Shown here one piece after another: positions 49,123 to 60,833 of a DNA stretch of 64,000 nucleotides. Location: positions 4,176,001-4,240,000 of the forward strand of contig NZ_VIWT01000001.1 of NCBI RefSeq assembly GCF_007829815.1. The letters are read 5' to 3'. A program made the translations under genes and the position numbers. The notes under the pieces are model-generated. The model was not told the DNA's origin, searched no databases, and was given only the letters and a program-made list of their open reading frames with translations. Position 1 is the first letter of the stretch; every line of letters begins with the position of its first letter. The DNA comes from Kitasatospora viridis. Lineage in GTDB: Bacteria > Actinomycetota > Actinomycetes > Streptomycetales > Streptomycetaceae.

Positions 49123-50165
49123 TCAGTCGGCCGGTCCGGCCAGTGCCTGGACCGCTCGGGAGGGGCTGGGACGACCCAGCTCCCCGGCCAGCCAGACGCT
49201 GGTGGCGACCAGGACGGGTAGGTCCACGCCGGTCTCGATGCCGAGGCCGTGCAGCATCCAGACCAGGTCCTCGGTGGCGAGGTTGCCGGTGGCGCTCTTC
49301 GCGTACGGGCAGCCGCCGAGCCCGCCGGCCGAGGAGTCGACCACGGTGACCCCGCAGCGGAGCGCGGCCAGGGTGTTGGCCAGGGCCTGCCCGTAGGTGT
49401 CGTGGAAGTGCACCGCGAGCCGCTCCACCGGCACGCCGGCCCGGTCGAACTCGGCCAGCAGCGCGGCGACCTGGCCCGGCGTGGCGACCCCGATGGTGTC
49501 GCCCAGGCTCAGCTCCGCGCAGCCCATGTCGAGCAGTTGGAGCCCGGCGTCCACCACCTGGCGGGGCGGGACCGGCCCCTCCCAGGGGTCGCCGAAGCAC
49601 ATCGAGAGGTAGCCGCGGGACGGCACCCCGGCCTCGCCGGCCCGGCCGACGACGGGCCGGAACATCTCCATGACCTCGGCCACCGACCGGTTGAGGTTGC
49701 GTCGGGCGAAGGTCTCGGTGGCGCTGGCGAAGACCGCGATCTCGTCGGCGCCCCGGGCCAGCGCCCGGTCCAGGCCCCGCTCGTTCGGGACCAGCACCGG
49801 CAGCCGCAGTCCGGGGTACTCCTCGCGCAGTCCGATGATCTGCGGAAGCAGCTGCTCGGCATCCGCCAACTGCGGGACCCACTTGGGGTGGACGAAGCTG
49901 GTCGCCTCCACCGTGCGCAGCCCGGCGGCGGCGAGCCGGGCGATGAACTCGGCCTTCACCTCGACCGGGACCAGCGCCTTCTCGTTCTGCAGGCCGTCCC
50001 GGGCGCCCACCTCGTGGATCCGGACCCGGGCCGGCAGCTCCGGGTCGCGCACCGTGCTCGGCAGGCCGAGTTCCAGCGGGCCGGGGTCGGCCGACTGCTC
50101 CGAACGGGTGGACTGCGCGGGACCGGGCACGGATTCCGCTCGCTGGGGCGTTCCCTGAGTGCTGG

Positions 50166-50169
<4 letters not shown>
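49123..50169 (-). CDS. liuE: Hydroxymethylglutaryl-CoA lyase
   Basis: 348 aa. Active-site VGARDGLQNEK (Arg57, Asp58), metal ligands in HFHDTYGQALAN near 252, and the signature GGLGGCPYAKSATGN with the catalytic Cys near 284. It splits HMG-CoA to acetoacetate and acetyl-CoA, ending leucine breakdown. The first 45 residues are a disordered extension. Its start overlaps the carboxylase alpha stop by 4 bp, showing operon coupling. Confidence 0.94.
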
Positions 50170-52472
<2,303 letters not shown>

Positions 52473-52775
52473 GGGAGGTGCTCCTCCGGGGCGAGAACGG
52501 GGAAGGGCGGCGACGGCCGGGGAGGCGCACCTGCGGTCGCGGTGCGCGGCCACCGGGCGCCGACGGGGCGCTGGGGCGGGACGGCGGATGGGACAGCGGC
52601 TGGAACGGCGGGCTGGAACGGCGGACTGGGACGGCGGGCTGGAACGGCGGACTGGGACGGCGGAGCCGGTCGACGGATCGGGCCCGCCGCTCACCGGTGG
52701 GCCGGTCGGCGCCGGCCGCTCCGAGGCGCCCCCGGAACCGGGAGCGGTGGGGAGCGGCCCGCGCCGACCGGGCGG
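52473..52775. other. 303-bp spacer inside the catabolic operon
   Basis: No gene is seen. A 13-bp tandem array (52578-52666) fills its centre. The alpha-subunit ribosome site lies at its left end, and the transcript from the beta subunit is presumably continuous through it. A secondary promoter or an mRNA-processing element is possible. Confidence 0.6.
52578..52666. repeat. Tandem 13-bp repeats between carboxylase subunit genes
   Basis: Seven units of 12-13 bp of the type GGAACGGCGGACT / GGGACGGCGGGCT run without break. The 26-bp dimer at 52610-52635 is repeated exactly at 52636-52661, showing recent duplication. Copy number may vary between strains. Confidence 0.85.
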
Positions 52776-54530
52776 TCACATCCGGAACACGCCGTACGGC
52801 GCGGGCGGTGCGAGCGGTGCGTTGGCGCAGGCGGTGAGGGCCAGGCCGACCACCGTCCGGGTGTCCATCGGGTCGATCACGCCGTCGTCCCAGAGCCGGG
52901 CGGTGGCGTAGTAGGCGTTGCCCTGGCGCTCGTACTGCTCCCGCACCGGGCGCTTGAACTCGTCCTCCGCCTCGGCCGGCCAGTCCTCGCCGCGGGCCTC
53001 GAACTGGTCGCGGCGCACGGTGGCGAGCACCGAGGCGGCCTGCTCACCGCCCATCACCGAGATCTTGGCCCCCGGCCACATCCACAGGAAGCGGGGCGAG
53101 TAGGCCCGGCCGCACATCGAGTAGTTGCCCGCGCCGTAGGAGCCGCCGATCACCACGGTCAGCTTCGGCACCCGGGTGCAGGCCACCGCGGTGACCATCT
53201 TGGCGCCGTGCTTCGCGATGCCGCCCGCCTCGTACTGGCGGCCGACCATGAAGCCGGTGATGTTCTGCAGGAAGAGCAGCGGGATGCCGCGCTGGTCGCA
53301 GAGCTCGATGAAGTGCGCGCCCTTGAGCGCCGACTCGGCGAACAGCACGCCGTTGTTGGCGACGATCCCCACCGGGTGGCCGTGGATCCGGGCGAAGCCG
53401 GTCACCAGGGTGGCGCCGTACTCGGCCTTGAACTCGGCGAACCGGCTGCCGTCCACCAGGCGGGCGATGACCTCGCGCACGTCGTAGGGCGTGCGCGGGT
53501 CCACCGGCACGGCGCCGTACAGCTCGCCCGGGTCCACCGCCGGCGGCTCCACCGGGGAGACCTGCCAGGGCCGGGGCGTGCGCGGCCCGAGGCCGGCCAC
53601 GATGGTGCGCACGATGGCCAGGGCGTGCTCGTCGTCCTCGGCCAGGTGGTCCGTCACGCCCGAGGTGCGGGAGTGCAGTTCGCCGCCGCCCAGCTCCTCG
53701 GCGGTCACCACCTCGCCGGTGGCGGCCTTCACCAGCGGCGGGCCGCCCAGGAAGATGGTGCCCTGGTTGCGGACGATCACCGCCTGGTCGCTCATCGCCG
53801 GCACGTAGGCGCCGCCCGCGGTGCAGGAGCCGAGCACGGCCGCGATCTGCGGGATGCCGGCGGCGGAGAGCCGGGCCTGGTTGTAGAAGATCCGGCCGAA
53901 GTGGTCGCGGTCCGGGAAGACCTCGTCCTGCATCGGCAGGAAGGCACCGCCGGAGTCCACCAGGTAGATGCAGGGCAGCCGGTTCTCCAGCGCCACCTCC
54001 TGGGCCCGCAGGTGCTTCTTCACCGTCATCGGGTAGTAGGTGCCGCCCTTCACGGTGGCGTCGTTGGCGACGATCATCACCTCCCGGCCCGCCACCCGGC
54101 CGATGCCGGCGATCACCCCGGCCGCCGGGGCCGCGCCGTCGTAGAGGCCGTCCGCCGCGAGCGGGGAGACCTCCAGGAACGGCGAGCCCGGGTCGAGCAG
54201 GGTGTCCACCCGGTCGCGCGGCAGCAGCTTGCCGCGGGAGGTGTGCCGGTCCCGGGCCTTGGCGCCGCCGCCGAGCGCCGCGGCGGCCAGCTTGGCCCGC
54301 AGCTCGGCCACCAGCTCCCGGTGGGCCGCGGTGTTGGCCTCGAAGGCGGCCGAGCCGGCGTCCACCGCCGAGCTCAGCCGTGGCGCCGGGGCAGCCGCCG
54401 CCGGGCTCGCGCCGAGCGGTCCGCCGGCCACCGCGGTGGCGGGGCCGGCCGCCGTGGGCGCACCGGCGTGCGCGGGTCCGACCGCCTCCCAGGGGTGGGG
54501 AGAGGCGAAGCCGGGGGTCGTCAGGGCCAT
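52776..54530 (-). CDS. liuB: Acyl-CoA carboxylase beta subunit (carboxyltransferase, methylcrotonyl-type)
   Basis: 584 aa, the usual core preceded by about 50 Ala/Pro residues. Two crotonase-like carboxyltransferase halves are visible: RDRVDTLLDPGSPFLEVSPL, IYLVDSGGAFLPMQDEVFPD and GSCTAGGAYVPAMSD in the first; FLQNITGFMVGRQYEAGGIA and GGSYGAGNYSMCGRAYSPRF in the second. GGSYGAGNYSMCGRA is typical of methylcrotonyl- or geranyl-CoA enzymes rather than propionyl-CoA carboxylase. It is first in the operon, divergent from tetR. Confidence 0.93.
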   Translation of the reverse strand: MALTTPGFASPHPWEAVGPAHAGAPTAAGPATAVAGGPLGASPAAAAPAPRLSSAVDAGSAAFEANTAAHRELVAELRAKLAAAALGGGAKARDRHTSRGKLLPRDRVDTLLDPGSPFLEVSPLAADGLYDGAAPAAGVIAGIGRVAGREVMIVANDATVKGGTYYPMTVKKHLRAQEVALENRLPCIYLVDSGGAFLPMQDEVFPDRDHFGRIFYNQARLSAAGIPQIAAVLGSCTAGGAYVPAMSDQAVIVRNQGTIFLGGPPLVKAATGEVVTAEELGGGELHSRTSGVTDHLAEDDEHALAIVRTIVAGLGPRTPRPWQVSPVEPPAVDPGELYGAVPVDPRTPYDVREVIARLVDGSRFAEFKAEYGATLVTGFARIHGHPVGIVANNGVLFAESALKGAHFIELCDQRGIPLLFLQNITGFMVGRQYEAGGIAKHGAKMVTAVACTRVPKLTVVIGGSYGAGNYSMCGRAYSPRFLWMWPGAKISVMGGEQAASVLATVRRDQFEARGEDWPAEAEDEFKRPVREQYERQGNAYYATARLWDDGVIDPMDTRTVVGLALTACANAPLAPPAPYGVFRM

Positions 54531-54594
54531 CCCAAGAGCTCCCTTGCTCCCGGAAACCAGCGGACGGGGATCCGGATGGGCCCGCGCCCGGCAA

Positions 54595-54639
54595 GTTAAT
54601 GGTGGTTAACTCCTGCCGCCAGGTTAACCATCGATAACC
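54595..54639. promoter_or_regulatory. TetR operator region of the catabolic operon
   Basis: GGTTA-ACCATCGA-TAACC (54622-54639) is a dyad lying between a -35-like TTAACC and the -10 TACGAT of tetR. A second element GTTAATGGTGGTTAAC lies at 54595-54610, on the operon side. Both share GTTAA(C) half-sites and could hold one regulator that controls both directions. Confidence 0.72.
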
Positions 54640-54660
54640 CAGCTGTCTACGATGGGTTTC

Positions 54661-55305
54661 ATGCCGAACAGCCCCGTCGCCGCCGCGACCCCCCGCCGTG
54701 ACCAGATCCGCCGGGAGGCCGCCCGGCTGTTCGCCGCGCGGGGGTTCCTCGGTGTGGGGGTGGACGAGATCGGCAAGGCGGTCGGGATCAGCGGGCCCGG
54801 CCTCTACCGCCACTTCTCCGGCAAGGACGCGATGCTCGCGGACCTGCTGATAGGCATCAGCGAGCGCCTGCTGGAAGAGGGTCGGCGCCGCTCGGCGACC
54901 GCCGCCGACCCGGTGGCCGCGCTCGACGCGCTGATCGGCGGCCACGTGGAGTTCGCCCTCGACGACTCCGACCTGATCACCCTGCACGACCGCGAGCTGT
55001 TCCACCTCAAGGAGGAGGACCGCCGCCGGGTGCGCCGGCTGCAGCGCGAGTACGTCGAGCTCTGGGTCGCCACCGTCCGGGCGGCCTTCCCCGCGCTGGC
55101 CGACCCGGAGCGCGAGTCCGCCGCCCGCACCTCCGTGCACGCCGTCTTCGGCCTGCTCAACTCCACCCCGCACAGCCTCGGCGTGCGCCCGCAGTCCGCC
55201 GCCCAGGGCGAGCGCCCCGAGCTGCTGCCCCGCACCGAGATCGCCGCCCTGCTGCACCGGCTCGCCCAGGGCGCCTTCGCCGCCGCGGCCCCGCACAGCG
55301 GCTGA
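54661..55305 (+). CDS. TetR-family regulator of the leucine/isovalerate operon
   Basis: 214 aa. N-terminal HTH RRDQIRREAARLFAARGFLG then VDEIGKAVGISGPGLYRHFS, the canonical TetR layout. The C-terminal helices (LDALIGGHVEFALDDSDLIT) form the ligand pocket. ATG 54661 is preferred over 54652: TACGAT (54648-54653) is a -10 seven bases before it and there is no ribosome site, which suggests a leaderless mRNA. It probably senses an acyl-CoA intermediate, by analogy with similar regulators. Confidence 0.88.
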   Translation: MPNSPVAAATPRRDQIRREAARLFAARGFLGVGVDEIGKAVGISGPGLYRHFSGKDAMLADLLIGISERLLEEGRRRSATAADPVAALDALIGGHVEFALDDSDLITLHDRELFHLKEEDRRRVRRLQREYVELWVATVRAAFPALADPERESAARTSVHAVFGLLNSTPHSLGVRPQSAAQGERPELLPRTEIAALLHRLAQGAFAAAAPHSG

Positions 55306-55564
55306 ACCGGCCCGCACGGCAGACCTGCACGGCCGTCCTCGTCCCTAGGTCCTAGGTCGAGCGCCCCGCCGCACCCCCGTCGATCGCCCGGTGCGCCCCC
55401 GTGCCCGCGCGGAGCAGGCTGAGGGGGAAGGAAAACCGGCCGGCCGCTGTTGCCCAAGCCGGTCGCCCCGCCGACCCCGCGGCCGTCTGCGACGGCGCGC
55501 GCCACGCTCCATGACGCCCCACCCCAAGCCCCCGCACGCCCGGTCCGGCGCCGCGATTACATCG

Positions 55565-55614
55565 TGGACGACCGCCTCAGGAAATGGTTAGTATCCCTAA
55601 ATATGCCTGATACT
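55565..55614 (+). promoter_or_regulatory. Leaderless promoter with dyad, ABC exporter gene
   Basis: TGGACG (55565-55570), an 18-bp spacer and TAGTAT (55589-55594) lie just before ATG 55603 with no ribosome site. AGTATC and GATACT (55590-55595 and 55609-55614) make a dyad over the -10 and start codon. The patch is AT-rich against its surroundings. Confidence 0.65.
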
Positions 55615-58600
55615 CACGGCTCCACCAGGGAGATAGCCTCAGCGGCCCCGACACCCGCGACGGCGCAAGCCCCTGCACCGACCTCAGGTCCCGTCCCGAC
55701 CACCGCGCCCCACGAGGGCCAGGGCTGGCTGCGCCGCCTGAACGCCTACTGCTGGCGCTACCGCCGCAACTTCCTCCTCTCGTTCGGCGCCTCGCTCGGC
55801 GGCATGGCGGTCACCGCCCTGGTGCCGCTGATCACCAAGCTGATCATCGACGACGTCGCCAAGGGCAGCACCCACTCGCTGGTCCCCTGGGCCGCCGGCC
55901 TGATCGTGGCCGCGCTGCTGGTCTTCGTCTTCACCCAGGTCCGCCGCTACACCGCCGGCCAGCTCGCCCTCGACGTCCAGCTGGACCTGCGCACCGACCT
56001 GTTCCGCTCGCTCTCCCGGTTCGACGGCGTCCGCCAGGACTCGGTGGACACCGGCCAGGTGGTCGGCCGCGCCACCTCGGACCTGCAGCTGGTGCACGGC
56101 CTGCTCTCGATGCTGCCGATGATGACCGGCAACCTGCTGCTCTTCCTGATGTCGCTGGCCGTGATGGTCTGGCTGTCGCCGCTGCTCACCGTGGTCGCGC
56201 TGGTGATGGCCCCGGCCCTGTGGTGGCTCGCCGACCGCAGCCGCAAGAAGCTCTTCCCCGCGACCTGGGCGGCCCAGCAGGAGGCGGCCGCCGTGGCCGG
56301 CGTGGTGGACGCCGCGATCGGCGGGGTCCGGGTGGTCAAGGGCTTCGGCCAGGAGGAGCAGGAGCTCGGCAAGCTGGAGCGGGCCTCCCGCACGCTCTAC
56401 GGCGCCCGGCTGCGCGCGATCCGGATGAACAGCCGGTTCACCCCCGCCCTGCAGGCCGTCCCCGCGCTCGGCCAGGTCGCCGTGCTGGCGCTGGGCGGCT
56501 GGCTGGCCGTGCACGGCTCGGTCACCCTGGGCACCTTCGTCGCCTTCTCCAGCTACGTGGCGCAGATGACCGGCCCGGTCCGGATGCTCACCATGGTGCT
56601 GACGGTCGGTCAGCAGGCGAGGGCCGGCGTGGAGCGGGTCTTCGAGCTGATCGACGAGCGCCCGCTGGTCGAGGACGCCCCCGACGCGCACCCGCTGCGC
56701 CCCGTCCCCGGCGCCCCGGCCCTGGAGTTCGACCGGGTGGACTTCGGCTACCGCAGCGCCGAGGACGACCGACTGGTCGGCCCCCGGGTGCTGCGCGAGC
56801 TGTCGCTGGCCGTCGCCCCGGGCGAGACGCTGGCCGTGGTCGGCGCCTCCGGCTCCGGCAAGTCCACCGTCGCCCAGCTGATCCCGCGGTTCTACGACCC
56901 GACCGGCGGTGCCGTCCGGCTGTTCGGCCAGGACCTGCGCGAGCTGACCCTGGACTCGGTGCGCTCGGTGGTCGGCATCGTCCCCGAGGACAGCTTCCTG
57001 TTCTCCGACACGGTCCGGGCCAACATCGCCTTCGGCCGCCCCGACGCCACCGACGAGCAGGTCGAGGCCGCCGCCCGCGCCGCGCAGGCGGACGGGTTCG
57101 TCCGCGCGCTGCCCGAGGGCTACCTGACCAAGGTGGGGGAGCAGGGCCTGACCCTCTCCGGCGGCCAGCGGCAGCGGATCGCGCTGGCCCGGGCGATCCT
57201 CGCCGACCCCCAGGTGCTGCTGCTGGACGACGCCACCTCGGCGGTGGACCCGAAGATCGAGGCGCAGATCCACCACGCGCTGCACCAGGTGATGGCCGAC
57301 CGCACCACCGTGCTGATCGCGCACCGCCGCTCCACCCTGCAGCTCGCCGACCGGATCGCCGTGCTCGACCACGGCCGGCTGCTGGACCTCGGCACCCACG
57401 AGGAGCTGGAGGAGCGCTGCGCCCAGTACCGCGCGCTGATCACCGACCCGGAGGCCGAGCGGGTGGCGCCGCTTCTCGACGAGCCGGCGGCCGTGGCCGA
57501 GCCGGCCGCCGCCGAACCGGCCCGCCCGGCCGCCGGCGCCGCCCCGCGCGGCACCGACCCGGAGCTGCTGGCCAAGGTGGCGGCCCTGCCGCCGGCCGCG
57601 GACCTGCCCGCCGTCCCGGTCGCCGAGGCCGCGGCCGGCGACCCCGACTTCTCGCTGGCCCGCCTGCTCAAGCCGTTCCGCCCGGCGCTCGGCCTAGCCT
57701 TCGTGCTGCTCGCGCTGGACGCGGCGGCCGGGCTGGTCGTCCCGGTGCTGATCCGGCAGGGCATCGACAACGGCGTGACCCGCTCGGCGATGTCCGGCAT
57801 CACCGCCGCCTCGCTGATCGCCCTGCTGGTGGTGCTCGGCGACTGGCTGGTGCAGGCCATCGAGACCAAGGTCAGCGGGCGCACCGGCGAGCGGGTGCTC
57901 TACACCCTGCGGCTGAAGATCTTCGCCCACCTCAACCGGCTCGGCCTGGACTACTACGAGCGTGAGCTGTCCGGCCGGATCATGACCCGGATGACCACGG
58001 ACGTGGATGCGCTCTCCTCCTTCCTGCAGACCGGCGTGGTCACCGCGGTGGTCAGCCTGCTCACCTTCTTCGGCATCTTCTTCGCGCTGCTGCTGATCGA
58101 CGCCGGCCTGGCCCTGACGGTCTTCGCCGTGCTGCCGGTGCTGGCGGTCGCCACCGTGGTGTTCCGCCGCAAGTCCAAGGCCCAGTACCAGGTCTCCCGC
58201 GAGCTGATCAGCACCGTCAACGCCGACCTGCAGGAGAACGTGGCGGGCATGCGGATCGTCCAGGCCTTCCGCCGGGAGGAGGTCACCACCCGGCGGTTCC
58301 TGGAGCGCGGCACCGCCTACCGCGACGCGCGGGTCCGGGCGCAGTTCTACATCTCGCTCTACTTCCCGTTCGTCCAGTTCCTGTCCAGCGCGGCCGCCGC
58401 GCTGGTGCTGATCTCCGGCGCCTCCCGGGTCGAGGCCGGCTCGCTGACCGTCGGCGCGCTGGTCGCCTACCTGCTCTACATCGACCTGTTCTTCGCACCG
58501 GTGAACCAGCTGTCCCAGCTCTTCGACGGCTACCAGCAGGCCGCCGTCGGCCTGAGCCGGGTCCGCGAGCTGCTGCGCACCCCGACCACCACCCCGCAGG

Positions 58601-59418
58601 CGGCGGACCCGGTGCCGGTGGACCGGCTGCGCGGCGAGATCCGGTTCGAGGACGTCACCTTCGCCTACAACGGCGGCGGGGAGGGCAACCCGGACGTGCT
58701 CACCGGCATCGACCTGCGGATCCCGGCCGGCCAGACCGTCGCCCTGGTCGGCGAGACCGGGGCCGGCAAGTCCACCCTGGTCAAGCTGGTCGCCCGGTTC
58801 TACGACGCGACCGGCGGCACGGTCCGGATCGACGGCACCGACGTCACCCGGTACGACCTCACCGGCTACCGGCACCGGCTCGGCGTGGTCCCGCAGGAGG
58901 CCTACCTGTTCGCCGGCACGGTGCGCGACGCGATCGCCTACGGCCGCCCCGGCGCCACCGACGCCGAGGTGGAGGCCGCCGCCCGCACGGTCGGCGCGCA
59001 CGAGATGATCACCGGCCTGACCGGCGGCTACCAGCACGAGGTGGCCGGGCGCGGCCGCAACCTGTCGGCGGGTCAGCGCCAGCTGATCGCGCTGGCCAGG
59101 GCCGAGCTGGTCGACCCGGACGTGCTGCTCCTCGACGAGGCCACCGCCGCGCTCGACCTGGCCACCGAGGCCGCCGTCAACCGCGCCTCCGACCTGCTGC
59201 GCGAGGGCCGCCCGAACCGCCCGCAGGGCCGCACCACGCTGGTGATCGCGCACCGCCTGACCACCGCCGAACGGGCCGACCGGGTGGTGGTGCTCGACCA
59301 CGGACGGGTGGTGGAGGACGGCACGCACACCGAGCTGGTGGCGGCCGGCGGCACCTACGCGCGACTGTGGCAGGCCTTCGTCGCCGACGGCCGGGTGGCC
59401 GCCGAGCTGGCCGGTTGA
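55603..59418 (+). CDS. Fused tandem ABC exporter, 1,271 aa
   Basis: Two complete exporter halves are joined in one chain. In half 1, transmembrane helices start near 60 (NFLLSFGASLGGMAVTALVP); Walker A GASGSGKS is near 414, signature LSGGQ at 518, and Walker B VLLLDD ends at Asp543 in place of the catalytic Glu. A Pro/Ala linker of about 60 residues follows. In half 2, Walker A GETGAGKS is near 1051, signature LSAGQ at 1154 and Walker B VLLLDE ends at Glu1179. The degenerate first site plus canonical second site is the asymmetry of heterodimeric exporters such as TM287/288. Substrate unknown, perhaps a drug or lipid. The longer frame from 55450 is rejected. Confidence 0.92.
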   Translation: MPDTHGSTREIASAAPTPATAQAPAPTSGPVPTTAPHEGQGWLRRLNAYCWRYRRNFLLSFGASLGGMAVTALVPLITKLIIDDVAKGSTHSLVPWAAGLIVAALLVFVFTQVRRYTAGQLALDVQLDLRTDLFRSLSRFDGVRQDSVDTGQVVGRATSDLQLVHGLLSMLPMMTGNLLLFLMSLAVMVWLSPLLTVVALVMAPALWWLADRSRKKLFPATWAAQQEAAAVAGVVDAAIGGVRVVKGFGQEEQELGKLERASRTLYGARLRAIRMNSRFTPALQAVPALGQVAVLALGGWLAVHGSVTLGTFVAFSSYVAQMTGPVRMLTMVLTVGQQARAGVERVFELIDERPLVEDAPDAHPLRPVPGAPALEFDRVDFGYRSAEDDRLVGPRVLRELSLAVAPGETLAVVGASGSGKSTVAQLIPRFYDPTGGAVRLFGQDLRELTLDSVRSVVGIVPEDSFLFSDTVRANIAFGRPDATDEQVEAAARAAQADGFVRALPEGYLTKVGEQGLTLSGGQRQRIALARAILADPQVLLLDDATSAVDPKIEAQIHHALHQVMADRTTVLIAHRRSTLQLADRIAVLDHGRLLDLGTHEELEERCAQYRALITDPEAERVAPLLDEPAAVAEPAAAEPARPAAGAAPRGTDPELLAKVAALPPAADLPAVPVAEAAAGDPDFSLARLLKPFRPALGLAFVLLALDAAAGLVVPVLIRQGIDNGVTRSAMSGITAASLIALLVVLGDWLVQAIETKVSGRTGERVLYTLRLKIFAHLNRLGLDYYERELSGRIMTRMTTDVDALSSFLQTGVVTAVVSLLTFFGIFFALLLIDAGLALTVFAVLPVLAVATVVFRRKSKAQYQVSRELISTVNADLQENVAGMRIVQAFRREEVTTRRFLERGTAYRDARVRAQFYISLYFPFVQFLSSAAAALVLISGASRVEAGSLTVGALVAYLLYIDLFFAPVNQLSQLFDGYQQAAVGLSRVRELLRTPTTTPQAADPVPVDRLRGEIRFEDVTFAYNGGGEGNPDVLTGIDLRIPAGQTVALVGETGAGKSTLVKLVARFYDATGGTVRIDGTDVTRYDLTGYRHRLGVVPQEAYLFAGTVRDAIAYGRPGATDAEVEAAARTVGAHEMITGLTGGYQHEVAGRGRNLSAGQRQLIALARAELVDPDVLLLDEATAALDLATEAAVNRASDLLREGRPNRPQGRTTLVIAHRLTTAERADRVVVLDHGRVVEDGTHTELVAAGGTYARLWQAFVADGRVAAELAG

Positions 59419-59605
59419 CGGTCCGTTCGATCACGAAGGGCTCTCGATCCGGTGCCGACTCGGCCGATCGGGGCCGTTCGGGGCGTCGGCCGGTTCCCGG
59501 CCGGCGCCCCGAGCTGGTAGACATGCGGAGCGACCGCACGGCCCGTCGGCCGTCAGGGAGGGCGGACGCGTCCCCGAACCCTGAGGTCGAGAGGCCGCAC
59601 CACCC

Positions 59606-60805
59606 ATGTCCCCGCGCCTTCGCGTGGCGGGGCGCACTCCTGCGCACCACGCTCCCCGCCCGGCGGCCGATCCGGCCCGCCCAGCACTGATCGCGCTCTA
59701 CGCGGTCGGCTCGCTGCCCGGCTACCTGGCCCCCGCCGTGGTCGCCCGCCTCGTCGCCGGTTGCAGCCTGACGGCCACTCAGGCCGGCGCGGTCGGCAGC
59801 GCCCTGCTGCTCGCCTCGGCCGCCGCCGGCCTGGCACTGGCCGGCCGGGTCGCCATCCTCGGCCAGGCCCGGACGGCCCGGGCCGGCCTGCTCCTGCTGC
59901 TGCTCGGCTGCCCGCTGGCGGGCACCGCCGGGCCCGGGGCGGGCCTGCGACTGCTCGTCGGCTGCCTGCTGGCCGGTCTGGGCGCGGGCACCGCCGGCGC
60001 GGTCGCCGCCACCGGCATCGCCGCCGCGCCCGAGCCGCACCGGGTCTCGGTGCGCGGCCTGCTCGCCACCTCCGGCGCCGCCGGCTTCCTCTACCTGCTG
60101 CTGCCCCGGCTCGGCCGGGCGCCCGCAGTGCCCTTCCTGGCCCTGGCCGTGCTCGCCGCGCTCGCCTTCCCGCTCACCATGCGGCTGCCCGCCGCCCGGT
60201 GCGGCGCCGCCCGCGCGGTGCGCGGCCGCCGGCTGCCGCACCGGCGCGCGGGCCTGGCGCTGGCCGGCGGGATGGCGCTCTGGTCGCTGGCGCAGAACGC
60301 GCTGTGGGGGATCAGCACCCAGATCGGCCTGCACCAGGCCGGGTTGACGGAGCGTCGGATCGGCCTGGTGCTCGCGGTGGCGCTGGCCGGCGGCCTGCTC
60401 GGCGTGCTCGCCGCCGGGGCGCTCGGCGACCGGTTCGGCCGGGCGCTGCCGGTCGGCGCCGGTACCGCCGCCATCGCCCTGTGCGTCGCACTGACCGCGG
60501 CCAGCCGTTCGGCGGCCGCCTTCGCCGGTGGCGAGGTGCTGTGGAACGGCCTCTACCCGCTGGTGCTCAGCTACCTGCTGGGCACCGCGGCCGCCCTGGA
60601 CCCGGCCGGGCGCTGGACGGTGCTGGCCGGTGCGGCCTGCACGCTCGGCCTGGTCGGCGGGCCGCTCACCGGCGCGCTGCTGGCCGCCCGGGTCGGCGGG
60701 GCACCGGTCGGCGCCCTGCTCGGCGGGGCGCTGCTGCTGGCCGCCGTGCCGCTCACGCTGGCCGCCCGGGCCCGGCCGGTGATCCCGGCCCAGCGGCGGG
60801 GCTGA
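59606..60805 (+). CDS. MFS transporter, 399 aa
   Basis: About twelve hydrophobic segments are visible, with the central loop basic (RLPAARCGAARAVRGRRLPH). The conserved loop-type motif GALGDRFGRALP lies between helices 8 and 9. It is Ala/Gly/Leu-rich as usual for Streptomyces exporters. It starts 187 bp after the ABC gene, and co-regulation is possible. Substrate not predictable. Confidence 0.85.
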   Translation: MSPRLRVAGRTPAHHAPRPAADPARPALIALYAVGSLPGYLAPAVVARLVAGCSLTATQAGAVGSALLLASAAAGLALAGRVAILGQARTARAGLLLLLLGCPLAGTAGPGAGLRLLVGCLLAGLGAGTAGAVAATGIAAAPEPHRVSVRGLLATSGAAGFLYLLLPRLGRAPAVPFLALAVLAALAFPLTMRLPAARCGAARAVRGRRLPHRRAGLALAGGMALWSLAQNALWGISTQIGLHQAGLTERRIGLVLAVALAGGLLGVLAAGALGDRFGRALPVGAGTAAIALCVALTAASRSAAAFAGGEVLWNGLYPLVLSYLLGTAAALDPAGRWTVLAGAACTLGLVGGPLTGALLAARVGGAPVGALLGGALLLAAVPLTLAARARPVIPAQRRG

Positions 60806-60833
60806 CCCCGCGTCGGGCCCGGCCGCGGCGGCC

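Noticed and set aside
55344..55357. Tandem CCTAGGT-CCTAGGT
   Set aside because: Two heptamers only, in the tetR-ABC gap, without a promoter or dyad context; too short to interpret.
55450..55602. Longer N-terminus for the ABC exporter
   Set aside because: The extra 51 residues are Pro/Arg-rich without homology or ribosome site, and they span the AT-rich promoter patch at 55565-55602.
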